From: Ideonella_A sakaiensis_A
GTDB lineage: Bacteria > Pseudomonadota > Gammaproteobacteria > Burkholderiales > Burkholderiaceae_C
Assembly: GCF_048320135.1 (NCBI RefSeq)
Contig: NZ_CP182947.1
Location: 4,836,001-4,900,000 of the forward strand
Direction of reading: 5' to 3'
Length of the DNA: 64,000 bases
The notes under the pieces were generated by a model. The model was not told the DNA's origin. It saw nothing but the letters and a program-made list of their open reading frames with translations, and made no database searches. A program made the position numbers and the translations under genes. Shown here piece by piece: positions 8,595 to 16,518 of the stretch (the stretch's first letter is position 1; each line of letters opens with the position of its first letter).

Positions 8595-9854
8595 ATGCCA
8601 CTCACCGACATCCAGGTCCGCAAGGCGGAGCCCAAAGCGAAACCGGTCCGTTTGTTCGACAGCGGCGGCCTCTACATCGAGGTGGCGCCGAGCGGTGGCA
8701 AGTGGTGGCGCCTGAAGTACCGGCATGCCGGCAAGGAAAAACGGTTGTCGCTCGGCACCTACCCCGACACGACGTTGAAGACCGCCCGCGAGCGCCGTGA
8801 CCAGGCGCGCAAGCTGATCGCTGACGGCATCGACCCCAGCGCGTCCAGACAGGCCGAGAAGGAACGCGTGTTGCGCGAGGTCGAACACGACTTCGAAACG
8901 GTTGCCCGCGCCTGGGTCAAACACCAGCAAGGCGCATGGACCGACGAGACGAAGGCGAGGGTGGTCGACAGCCTGGTCGCCGACATCTTCAAGCCGATCG
9001 GCGCGATGCCTATCAAGAGCATCAAGGCACGCCATGTGATCGCGGCCATCAAGGCGATCGAAGCGCGCGGTGCCAGCGATACCGCAGGGCGGGTGCTGCA
9101 ACGCGTGCGAGCCGTTTTTCGCTTCGCCGTCGTTCACGAATACATCGAGACCAATCCGGTGCAGGACCTGCTGCGCGCCGAACTGCTGAGGCCTCGACCG
9201 GTCACCCACCGCGCCGCGTTGCCACAACAGGAATTGACCGAATTTCTGGCCAAGCTCGCAGCCTACGATGGCTACCCGGGCACGCTCAATGCCTTGCGCT
9301 TGTTGATGCTGACGGCAGTGCGCCCCGGCGAACTTCGCGGAGCGCGCTGGGCCGAGTTCGATCTGCAGGGCGCGCAGTGGCGCATCCCCGCCGAGCGCAT
9401 GAAGATGCGCACCGAGCACCTGGTGCCACTGAGCCGTCAGGCCTTGGCGGTGCTTGCGACGACGCGTGAACTGTCGGGCAACGATTCGCTGGTTTTTCCG
9501 AGCCCGTATTACCCTGGCAAGCCGATCAGCGAAAACACGCTGAACAGCGCGCTGGCGCGGATGGGCTACAAGGGAATCGCGACGGCGCACGGCTTTCGAG
9601 CGCTGTTCTCGACCGTCGCCAACGAGTTCGGCCACTCGCCCGATGTCATCGAGCGGCAACTGGCGCATATCGAGCGCAATGCGGTGAGGGCGGCCTATCA
9701 CCGATCGAGCTACCTCAAGGATCGCGCCGTCTTGATGCAGTGGTGGGCGGACTATCTCGATCAGCGGCAAGACGGCGAGAACGTTTCGCCGTTTGTGCAA
9801 CGCGCGGACATCGCCGATCACGAAGCGCCTATCGGCCTAAATAAACCGCAGTGA
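8595..9854 (+). CDS. Tyrosine recombinase, P4-type integrase
   Basis: Site-specific recombinase that likely inserted the island at the tRNA-Leu. At 419 aa it has the P4/IntS-family layout: an N-terminal DUF4102-type arm-binding domain (VRLFDSGGLYIEVAPSGGK, WRLKYRHAGKEKRLSLGTY), a central SAM-like domain, and a catalytic domain. Catalytic residues seen are R243 (TAVRPGELRGARW), the HGFR box beginning at H332, the following LAHIERN, and the nucleophile Y368 (RAAYHRSSYL). The frame is open from 8508, but the ATG at 8595 (MPLTDIQVRKAEPKAKPV) fits the family start and has GGAG upstream. Its 3' end overlaps the convergent second recombinase by 26 bp. It looks intact. Confidence 0.93.
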   Translation: MPLTDIQVRKAEPKAKPVRLFDSGGLYIEVAPSGGKWWRLKYRHAGKEKRLSLGTYPDTTLKTARERRDQARKLIADGIDPSASRQAEKERVLREVEHDFETVARAWVKHQQGAWTDETKARVVDSLVADIFKPIGAMPIKSIKARHVIAAIKAIEARGASDTAGRVLQRVRAVFRFAVVHEYIETNPVQDLLRAELLRPRPVTHRAALPQQELTEFLAKLAAYDGYPGTLNALRLLMLTAVRPGELRGARWAEFDLQGAQWRIPAERMKMRTEHLVPLSRQALAVLATTRELSGNDSLVFPSPYYPGKPISENTLNSALARMGYKGIATAHGFRALFSTVANEFGHSPDVIERQLAHIERNAVRAAYHRSSYLKDRAVLMQWWADYLDQRQDGENVSPFVQRADIADHEAPIGLNKPQ

Positions 9855-10695
9855 TCTGCTCGCGCTCGTGTCCGAGCTCGCGGGAGATGGTCAACCTCAC
9901 TTCTCGATCCACTGCCTTTTGTTCGGGGCTCAGTTGCTTCGAGGTGGGTCCACCGGCTGCCGGTGCTTTCCATCCGGTCAATTCCTCGTAGCGGGTTTGC
10001 GCATACGCGTGCCGCAGACCGTGCACATGGTCGATGCCGGCGCGCGCGGTCTGCGCCTTGAAGCGGTTCAGCTGATCGCGGTACGACATCTCAGCCGGGA
10101 TCAGGCTGCCCTTGCCGGCAAGCGCCCTGGCTTCGTTCAACACGTCTCGCTGCGTCTCGCTGATGATCGGCACGTCGCGCTCCTTGCCGCCCTTGGTCCA
10201 GCTGGCCTTGAGCGTCAGCACATCGCCGCGGTCGGCCCATTCGGGCCGCAGCTTGATGCTCTCCTCGCGCCGCAGGCCGAAAGCCGCCTGCAACCGCAAC
10301 GACATCGCGGTGTACGGATCCGAAACCTTCGCCAGCTTGTCGCCGTCTAGCTCGGTTGCCTTCGATTCGTTGCTGACGAATCGCCGATCGGCGATCGCAT
10401 AGGCCGCATTGTCGCGCGCGACGATGTTCTGCTTGCCGATCTTCTCGGCCACCCAGCGCAGCGCGCTCATCCGGTTCTTGAAGGTGCCGGCCGAGATCTG
10501 CTCGGCATGCCAGCGAATGACAAGGTGCTCGATGTGTTTCGTTCGCAGTCCCTGCGCTCGAAGATGGCGGAATCCGCCGTCGGCGAGTTGATTGGCGACC
10601 AGGCCGAGGATGCTCTCCCGGTCATGCTGGGTGGCGATCGAGCCGTCGCGGTTGCGCCGGCCGAGCTGCTTGAAATCGAAGTTGAGGTCGCGCAT
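9829..10695 (-). CDS. Second tyrosine recombinase / integrase-domain protein
   Basis: A 288-aa recombinase unlike the P4-type enzyme next to it. It resembles the integrase-like proteins of large integrative elements whose own N-terminal SAM-like domain precedes the catalytic part. Recombinase residues are visible: Arg in FGLRREESIKLRP, Lys in SWTKGGKERDVPI, the box HGLRHAYAQTRYEEL, His in SRELGHEREQ and Tyr in ITAVYLGR at the extreme C-terminus. The open frame begins at 10788, but the ATG at 10695 (MRDLNFDFKQLGRR) follows AAAGGAG at good spacing and was preferred. It converges on and overlaps the first integrase by 26 bp. Its role could be integration, or resolving or mobilising a related element; neither is shown. 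Confidence 0.85.
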   Translation of the reverse strand: MRDLNFDFKQLGRRNRDGSIATQHDRESILGLVANQLADGGFRHLRAQGLRTKHIEHLVIRWHAEQISAGTFKNRMSALRWVAEKIGKQNIVARDNAAYAIADRRFVSNESKATELDGDKLAKVSDPYTAMSLRLQAAFGLRREESIKLRPEWADRGDVLTLKASWTKGGKERDVPIISETQRDVLNEARALAGKGSLIPAEMSYRDQLNRFKAQTARAGIDHVHGLRHAYAQTRYEELTGWKAPAAGGPTSKQLSPEQKAVDREVRLTISRELGHEREQITAVYLGR

Positions 10696-10923
10696 CGCGA
10701 TTCGCTCCTTTCTCGATCCGTTGTTCGTTGTTGATCCGGTTTCCGGTACTGCGTGGTTTGAGGCATTCAGGTAAGTGTTTCTGTCCATTCCGCTCGCCGC
10801 AGCGCGCGGAAATCACGAGGGACACGGGACACCACGCCCGTTTCGTGCAATGGGGCTACAGCTCGCCTGCGTTGCACATCGCATTAGCGCCGCGGCTCGT
10901 GCCTGTGGGCACCTCGCTCGCGG

Positions 10924-11078
10924 GGACCAGTGACCCGGGGTCCACGGGGTGTGCCTCGCACACGTCGGATTGATCCGATAACGGGGATCAGCCGGCACGC
11001 CACGGTCGGGCCGTGGCCATACGTCAGGAAAAACGGATGCGGGTCATCGCCGCACCGCACGAGAGGGCTCGGGGCCCT
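10924..11078. repeat. Cluster of five hairpins upstream of second recombinase
   Basis: Five inverted repeats lie within 155 bp: GGACC/GGTCC (10924-10943), GTGTGC/GCACAC with a 3-nt loop (10949-10963), TGATCC/GGATCA (10971-10990), GCCACGG/CCGTGGC with loop TCGGG (10999-11017), and AGGGC/GCCCT with the same loop TCGGG (11064-11078). They begin about 230 bp upstream of the recombinase start on its promoter side. They could be protein-binding sites, a structured RNA, or a transfer or replication origin; nothing decides between these. Confidence 0.5.
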
Positions 11079-11453
11079 GAGGGCAAAGGCCGGGAGGCTT
11101 CGGTTCACGCGGTCAAGGCCGCGATTTGCTCGTCACTTCGACGCATCACTGCCGGGCGCGGCAGCGGTTCAACGTCCGATCAAGGACTTGGACGCGTCGT
11201 CACTGTCAGCGCTGCTTCCAGTGACGACGCAAAGCGCTTCGGCAGCGCCGGATCATTGCCCAGGCCCGAGGCGCTGGGCATCGTCAAGGGCGATCGGGTC
11301 GCACGTCGCATCCAGGCAGGCGTTGAGCCTGCCGATCGTCAGCCGAGCCAACGGGCCTCGGCGAATCGATGGTTTTGCCACTCGTTCAAACTGCGCCTGT
11401 TCTTGCAGGTCGCCCTACCATTCGAGCCCGTCGAGCGGGCTGCTTGCTTCAGT

Positions 11454-11808
11454 GCAGGTAACGACTGCGACGCCAGCGAACTGGCCGTCAGCCAGGCGAA
11501 GCAGGTGGTGACGGTCTTGCGGACGCGATGCCCGCGGAAGAACCTTTAGTGTGGCCCGGGCTGCTCTTCGATTCAAGGTGCAGCCAGGTCAACGAAACAT
11601 TCGGCCGCGAAATCTAAGCCGAGATGCGGCCTGTTTCGCAGGCAATCACTGCCGGCGTCAAAAACGACGGCGACTGAACAGCGTCATCGCACCGCGAGAT
11701 CAAGTCTCACCAGAACTCCAAGGCAGGTAACGACTGCTGCGGCCGACATCGGTGTGTCCCGTTGTTGCGCCCGCGATGGGCAAGGGGGAGGAGCCCTTGG
11801 GAAGAACC
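11454..11808 (+). repeat. Pair of degenerate direct repeats (about 80-90 bp each)
   Basis: Copy 1 runs from GCAGGTAACGACTGC (11454-11468) to GGAAGAACC (11536-11544) followed by TTTAGTGTG. Copy 2 runs from the same 15-mer (11723-11737) to GGAAGAACC (11800-11808) followed by GCTAGTCTG. The ends are conserved and the middle is diverged. Copies start 269 bp apart. This looks like a decayed non-autonomous repeat or duplicated intergenic element. Confidence 0.5.
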
Positions 11809-12042
11809 GCTAGTCTGCGACCGGCCAGAACACGCGTCTTGTCCAAATCGGGGGGAAAAGCGGGGGGATTTCGAGAACAGCTTTAGGCTTGGCCCCTCGA
11901 ATTGGCATAGATGTGCGCGGGTCATTTCTGGTAACTTGCTTGACTCCCAGTGCGCGGACCCTCGAACGCCGGAACGGGCCAGAGGTCCATCCACAACCCC
12001 GGGAATGTGGAGGCCACCCAGGTAGCAGAATTTTCGTGTAAT

Positions 12043-12068
12043 GATGCTGCGCGCATGCGCGCAGCATC
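12043..12068. promoter_or_regulatory. Perfect 26-bp palindrome upstream of four-gene operon
   Basis: The half-site GATGCTGCGCGCA is followed directly by its exact reverse complement, with no loop. It lies 38 bp before the first start codon of the operon at 12107. A perfect two-fold site in this place suits an operator for a dimeric repressor, though no repressor gene is obvious in the island. As RNA it would need to open a loop at its centre and could then act as a leader hairpin. Confidence 0.6.
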
Positions 12069-12106
12069 TGTCGAGGCGCGCGGAGCGTTAGGAATCTCCT
12101 TTCTGA

Positions 12107-12613
12107 ATGAGTGGAAACCACCGAAGGAAAATGAATTCAAGTGTCCAAAAGCTTTTTCGTATGCACTCGACCAAGTATCTGACGGGTGCGACTGGAACCA
12201 TCTCTAACCCTAATCTCCAGAGGACTAGGAAACCACGCGATTTGCCTATCGCAATTCATCAATTCTTGATCGAATGGTTTGTGGAACACTTTCGTGTTGA
12301 CTATCGCGGGAGATCACTCTTCTGCACAGGTGATGCCTCGATCGCCGCAGGCTACAAAACGCCGTCATCGACGCTCATTTCGATTGAACCGCTCGGCGAC
12401 TATTCAGTTTGCTTCAGCACAAAATGCAAGGATCTGTTTGAACATTACCAATTTTATTGGAGCGCGGCAACTACTTCTCTCGAGACGATTCGAACTGACA
12501 TGGCGTCGCTCGGGTTTGTTCACCAGCACAACGGCGGCTTGGACGAGGCAGCTATGAGTGGTCATGAGGTCATGCTCGTGGCCGAGCGCTTCCGCTATAG
12601 CGTCGTAGCTTAG
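12107..12613 (+). CDS. Unknown small protein, first gene of the four-gene operon
   Basis: A 168-aa protein of no family I recognise. A second start at 12131 (MNSSVQKLF) is equally possible: 12107 has AGGA 13 nt upstream, while 12131 has AAGGA very close. No signal peptide or membrane segment is seen. The core reads RSLFCTGDASIAAGY, then ISIEPLGDYSVCFSTKCKDL. That pattern weakly recalls ADP-ribosyltransferase-fold proteins (a strand with Arg, then a TGD/xxxAxxY stretch, then a strand with PxGDY), but I cannot confirm it. Base composition is visibly more A/T-rich than the flanking core genes. The kinase gene starts 27 bp after its stop on the same strand. Confidence 0.6.
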   Translation: MSGNHRRKMNSSVQKLFRMHSTKYLTGATGTISNPNLQRTRKPRDLPIAIHQFLIEWFVEHFRVDYRGRSLFCTGDASIAAGYKTPSSTLISIEPLGDYSVCFSTKCKDLFEHYQFYWSAATTSLETIRTDMASLGFVHQHNGGLDEAAMSGHEVMLVAERFRYSVVA

Positions 12614-12640
12614 CCGTAAAGATTCACCAAGAAAAGCAAT

Positions 12641-13993
12641 ATGGACTTCGCAGAAGCCAAGGTGTTCTCAGATTCGCTATTGGCAGGTGGTCCTATTGCC
12701 GGCTGGGAGCTGATAGATTACCTCTCGCATGGCAAGTCAGCCGTTGTCATGCGAGCCCGTAGGGATCATACGATCGCGGTTGTCAAGGTATTTCATCCGG
12801 GCCTAATCGAGCAATATGGAAGAGATGCCCAACTGATTAGGGTTGAGCGAGAGCGGAAGCTCATCGAAAAGCGCCACGCGAATATTGCTCGCGTCCTGGA
12901 CTCGGGCAGCTGCGAGGCCTCCGGGCTTCTTTTCGTAGTTATGGAGTTTGCGCCGGGTCAACCGCTTTCGAAGGTGCTCTCCTCAATCCCGCGCGCAAAT
13001 ATCCCTGCGCTTATTGAACAACTTGCCAGTGCGGCTATGCAGCTTGAGGATTGGGGCTTCACGCACCGCGACATAAAGCCGGACAACATTCATGTAACTG
13101 ACAAAGAGTTGTCGTCGTTGATGTTGCTCGACTTTGGCGTTCTTAAGCCCCATGGTGATGATGCCGCTACAAGTCAACAGGCATCAAAGGGTTTCGTCGG
13201 CACGCACCAGTACAGCCCGCCTGAGATGATTCACGGGCGAGAAGAGGACACCCTGAATGGTTGGCGAGCCATTACGTTCTATCAAATTGGGGCCGTTTTG
13301 CATGATCTGATTGTGCGCAGACCGATCTTCAAAAATGCGACTACCAGGCATGCTGACCTTGTGGCGGCCATTGACAACGACGATGTCGTCGTCACTGCCG
13401 ACGATGTTGATTCCCACCTCTGCAACCTAGCCACCCGATGCCTGCTGAAGAATCCGTTGGAGAGGCTTGAGTTAGTACGCTGGGAGGATTTCATGTTCTC
13501 CGAACGAGCGTTGCAAAAGCCATCGCTTCAGGCCAGAAAAGACGCACTTCTGAGGCAGCTTCAACTTGGCCCTGCTCTGAATCGTGTCGACGCGATCGAG
13601 GGCGGAGAAACGCGGCGCCTGAAAGATGTGCGGTTGTCGACGATTGTCAGGTCCACGAGGGTTCATTTCGACCAAGCTCTCGCTGCGCTCGGCGACTTAA
13701 TACCTCCAAGAACCACTACGCTCGATGGAGGAGCTTACCCTAGTGCTGCCGTTACCTACACGTTCGCTGCAGCTCCAATTTTAAAGCTTGCCTTGCCCTT
13801 CCGGATTCAAGTTGCCATCGCTCTCCGTGATGATCGCAGCATAGTCGACGTCTATGCTAGGGCATCGAAGGGGCTCGCCGACACCGAAGTTGGATGGTCT
13901 CATCTTGGGGCTGCCCTAGATAGCCTTGAAGGCATCTCCGATGTCCTTCAGGAATGGATACTCTCGGTAATCGAAGAATTGGCTGGTCAATAG
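12641..13993 (+). CDS. Hanks-type Ser/Thr protein kinase, soluble
   Basis: 450 aa with an N-terminal eukaryotic-like kinase domain (about 20-290). The ATP-binding Lys is K49 in AVVKVF. The catalytic loop is HRDIKPDN (142-149), the metal motif is DFG (164-166), and the activation segment ends GTHQYSPPE (187-195). All catalytic residues are therefore present and the enzyme should be active. The glycine-rich loop is atypical (LSHGKSAVV). The last 150 residues, including an Ala-rich stretch around 370-400, match nothing I know and may bind a partner. No membrane segment or PASTA repeats are present, so it is not a PknB-type cell-wall sensor. Neighbours point to a role inside a multi-gene accessory system; the substrate is unknown. 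Confidence 0.88.
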   Translation: MDFAEAKVFSDSLLAGGPIAGWELIDYLSHGKSAVVMRARRDHTIAVVKVFHPGLIEQYGRDAQLIRVERERKLIEKRHANIARVLDSGSCEASGLLFVVMEFAPGQPLSKVLSSIPRANIPALIEQLASAAMQLEDWGFTHRDIKPDNIHVTDKELSSLMLLDFGVLKPHGDDAATSQQASKGFVGTHQYSPPEMIHGREEDTLNGWRAITFYQIGAVLHDLIVRRPIFKNATTRHADLVAAIDNDDVVVTADDVDSHLCNLATRCLLKNPLERLELVRWEDFMFSERALQKPSLQARKDALLRQLQLGPALNRVDAIEGGETRRLKDVRLSTIVRSTRVHFDQALAALGDLIPPRTTTLDGGAYPSAAVTYTFAAAPILKLALPFRIQVAIALRDDRSIVDVYARASKGLADTEVGWSHLGAALDSLEGISDVLQEWILSVIEELAGQ

Positions 13994-14011
13994 AGAACGG
14001 AGACCTTTGCG

Positions 14012-15169
14012 ATGTCTGGTACCTGGTGGGTTGACGAAAACGATCTGCTGCCCGAGCAGCTTCAGGTTCTGAGCGTAGATCTTGCCGAAGACATGCTTCT
14101 TTCTGGTCCACCGGGTAGTGGGAAGACCAATCTCCTCCTTCTGCGCGCCAATTACTTGATGTTGGCGACGCCGGATGCAGAGTTCTATGTCATTTGCTTT
14201 ACAGGTCTATTGCAGAACTTTGTTCGCACCGGTGCAGACCTCTATCTTTTCCCTGCGAATCGAATCATCACTCAACGCAAACTGCTGGAGCAAGTCTTGG
14301 GCGATCACGGGAGTCTGCCTAAGCGGGAGAGTGGCGAGTCCTATCAAAAGCGAGATGCCGTACTGAAGTCTGCAATGGAAGAATTGATGAAGACCGGCGC
14401 CGGTCGCAATTCGTTCCCGGTGTTGTTCATTGACGAAGCGCAGGACTATTCCGACGTTGACCTTGAGATATTTAGGTATCTTGCCAAGAACCTTTCATGC
14501 GCCGCTGACTTGCGACAAGGCATCTACGGCGCTGGTTCCGCTGGGACACCTTGGCTCAAGAGCCACGCTTGGCATGCGCCGATCACGCTGCAACTTCACT
14601 ACCGTGTCGCTCCGGCAATTCTCGAAGTGGCAGACAAGATCATGGACGGGAAATTTGATCACAAGCCAATGCTTGAGACTCACCAGTACAAGGGTGACCC
14701 GGGGAATGTTGAGGTCGTGGCAGGAATGGGGCTGGCTGATCAAATAAAGTCGGCAATTCCCAAGATCGTCAAACAAATAGCGGTGTATCCGGGCCAAATC
14801 TTTGGCGTACTGGTTCCACTCCGGAAGGATGTCGAGCAGGTAGTTGACCTGCTGCTCGCCGCCGCTGAACTCTCCGGACAGGTCACTAATGCGATGTCTA
14901 AGGACTTTGACCCGACATTGCCCGTTTGGGTGAGCACGGTGCATTCGTCCAAAGGGCTTGAATTTCGAGGCGTCCACGTTGTCGCTGCAGACACGATGGC
15001 AGAGTTCCGGGAGCACGAGAGGAGGGTCGTATTTACAGCAGTCACCAGAGCCAAGACTGCGCTGAACATTTACCACGACCAGCCTCTTCATGCGTTCTTC
15101 GCGGCGGCGCTTGCGAAACCCAACACTAATAAGATCAGCATCAAAAACTTGTTTGGAAAGGTATCATGA
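14012..15169 (+). CDS. Minimal UvrD-like superfamily-1 helicase/ATPase
   Basis: A 385-aa protein with an almost complete SF1A motif set: Walker A GPPGSGKT (32-39), Walker B DEAQD (141-145), motif III ADLRQGIY (165-172), motif IV LHYR (195-198), motif V STVHSSKGLEF (308-318) and motif VI FTAVTRAK (341-348). At about half the size of UvrD or Rep it lacks most of the 1B and 2B insert domains, so it may act as an NTP-driven switch or a loader rather than a processive helicase. No nuclease domain is visible. A GGAG site sits 10 nt before the ATG. The gene starts 18 bp after the kinase stop and overlaps the next gene by 4 bp (ATGA), so the proteins are probably made together. Confidence 0.87.
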   Translation: MSGTWWVDENDLLPEQLQVLSVDLAEDMLLSGPPGSGKTNLLLLRANYLMLATPDAEFYVICFTGLLQNFVRTGADLYLFPANRIITQRKLLEQVLGDHGSLPKRESGESYQKRDAVLKSAMEELMKTGAGRNSFPVLFIDEAQDYSDVDLEIFRYLAKNLSCAADLRQGIYGAGSAGTPWLKSHAWHAPITLQLHYRVAPAILEVADKIMDGKFDHKPMLETHQYKGDPGNVEVVAGMGLADQIKSAIPKIVKQIAVYPGQIFGVLVPLRKDVEQVVDLLLAAAELSGQVTNAMSKDFDPTLPVWVSTVHSSKGLEFRGVHVVAADTMAEFREHERRVVFTAVTRAKTALNIYHDQPLHAFFAAALAKPNTNKISIKNLFGKVS

Positions 15170-16518
15170 AAGAGTTTCGAGGTATCGATATCGATGCTCG
15201 GGAACTGGTTCGCAACCTGGGCCGATTTGGCGAGCTGCGTACACTTGCTCGTCCAATCGAACGCGAGGACATCGGCCGTCCACTCGCGCAGAATGCGGTG
15301 CGTGCTCTGTGGTCAGTGGGCGATGGCCTGAGCCCTGACCTGCCCTCCGTCCTCCTCAGTTCGGAACCTGTTCTAGCTGATCTTCTCCCGAGGATGCTGG
15401 CGCTTCCGGGCGTTGTGACGCCTATCACGTCGCTCATGAAAGCTTGGCAGATTGAGGACTTCAGAGATTGCACAGAATACGGCGAGAGACCGCTTAGCCG
15501 CGCAGCAGTTTTGGGGTTTGTCGGTCTAATCGTCGGAGAGCTGAAGGCGACTATCGGTCCTGATGCCGACTTTCGTCTCATGGGAATGGACAGTGTTCGC
15601 CGAACAATGTCGTTTGCCTGCGCACAAGCAGTAATGAAGGGATGGCGGCACGAGTCCCTTGCTATTATTGTCGAACGCTGGCTTGAGGCAAGTGTACTGA
15701 CGGCGAACGACGTGGACGTCGCCTCGCTGATCCCGGTTGCAGATGTGGGGGGGTTCCTGCAAGCTCTCTCGGATTTAGGCGAGTCACAAGACGCTTCTCC
15801 CCAGGCACTTGGGGATAGTGTCCAATCTTGGGTCGATGCACGAAATAATCTGAATCAACGTGATTTGCTTAAGCCCGCGCTTTCTCAGTACGCGCGCTCA
15901 TTGTCGGGGGTCACCAGCCGAGAACAAAGGTATGACCTAATCATGGAGGCCCTAGATCGGATGAGGTCGTCTGCTGAAACGCCCCATTCCCTAGAGCGCG
16001 GTTTCTTGATCAGCCTAATCGAGCCTGGCTCGTTTGACTTTCTCGAGTTGGCAACACGGGCGGATAAGAGCGGTGGCGCCGTCGCAACCGCCTATTGTGC
16101 GTTTGCAGCAATTCTTGGTAAAGAGGCCACGCTGAGCAAATTCGGTGGGTTCGGCTGGAACGTGATGAATCATGGATTTCGGGTTGGCGTTGAAATGCCT
16201 ATGGATATTTCAATCGCTGAACTTCGGATTCTCCACAATATGAGACGCGACGCGCCAATTGCCTTTCGTACCCGTTCACCGTCGCTCGTGGACGTGGAAA
16301 TTGCGCCCATGGTGACCGGCAGCTTTGGGAACTCATCGCGAAGGAAAACTTCGTCACAGAAAGTCGAGGAGGAATCCGACAATGCGGAGCGTGACGAAGC
16401 GCTACGCGAGCGCCTTGCCACAGCACTTCGTGCAGTGGAAGAGGCTTACAGCATAATTGCGGGAAGAAAGCCCCGACACGATCGCAAGACGAGCCCGCAG
16501 CGCCGACTGAGCAAGTAG
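15166..16518 (+). CDS. Unknown 450-aa protein, last gene of the four-gene operon
   Basis: No family recognised. Its ATG overlaps the stop of the helicase-like gene by 4 bp, implying translational coupling. The first 380 residues are mixed and look mostly helical, with no signal peptide, membrane segment or obvious catalytic motif. The C-terminus (about 380-450) is strongly charged, with a likely coiled coil (EEESDNAERDEALRERLATA) and then a basic tail (RKPRHDRKTSPQRR) that could bind nucleic acid. Being last and largest with no known domain, it may be the effector or scaffold of the set; that is inference. Composition is A/T-richer than the core genome, like its three partners. Confidence 0.72.
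   Translation: MKEFRGIDIDARELVRNLGRFGELRTLARPIEREDIGRPLAQNAVRALWSVGDGLSPDLPSVLLSSEPVLADLLPRMLALPGVVTPITSLMKAWQIEDFRDCTEYGERPLSRAAVLGFVGLIVGELKATIGPDADFRLMGMDSVRRTMSFACAQAVMKGWRHESLAIIVERWLEASVLTANDVDVASLIPVADVGGFLQALSDLGESQDASPQALGDSVQSWVDARNNLNQRDLLKPALSQYARSLSGVTSREQRYDLIMEALDRMRSSAETPHSLERGFLISLIEPGSFDFLELATRADKSGGAVATAYCAFAAILGKEATLSKFGGFGWNVMNHGFRVGVEMPMDISIAELRILHNMRRDAPIAFRTRSPSLVDVEIAPMVTGSFGNSSRRKTSSQKVEEESDNAERDEALRERLATALRAVEEAYSIIAGRKPRHDRKTSPQRRLSK

Larger units (their letters stand above)
10696..12106. other. 1.4-kb non-coding stretch of the island
   Basis: I find no convincing gene here; the open frames (for example 11013-11549 on plus) have no recognisable family, start signal or domain. 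The stretch holds a cluster of five small hairpins (10924-11078), two copies of a degenerate roughly 90-bp repeat (11454-11543 and 11723-11808), and a perfect 26-bp palindrome (12043-12068) just before the four-gene operon. These are listed separately. Confidence 0.6.

Noticed and set aside
11013..11549. 178-codon plus-strand frame in the island gap
   Set aside because: No recognisable domain, no clear ribosome site, and composition like random GC-rich DNA; it also runs through the hairpin cluster and a degenerate repeat.
12085..12095. GCGTTAG before the four-gene operon, similar to an integron attC core
   Set aside because: No matching partner core or attC-like stem is present and there is no integron integrase; likely chance.
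12641..15169. Considered whether kinase plus helicase is part of BREX or Gabija
   Set aside because: No PglX methylase, BrxC/PglY ATPase or PglZ is present for BREX, and no OLD-family nuclease for Gabija; the kinase also lacks the size and domains of PglW.
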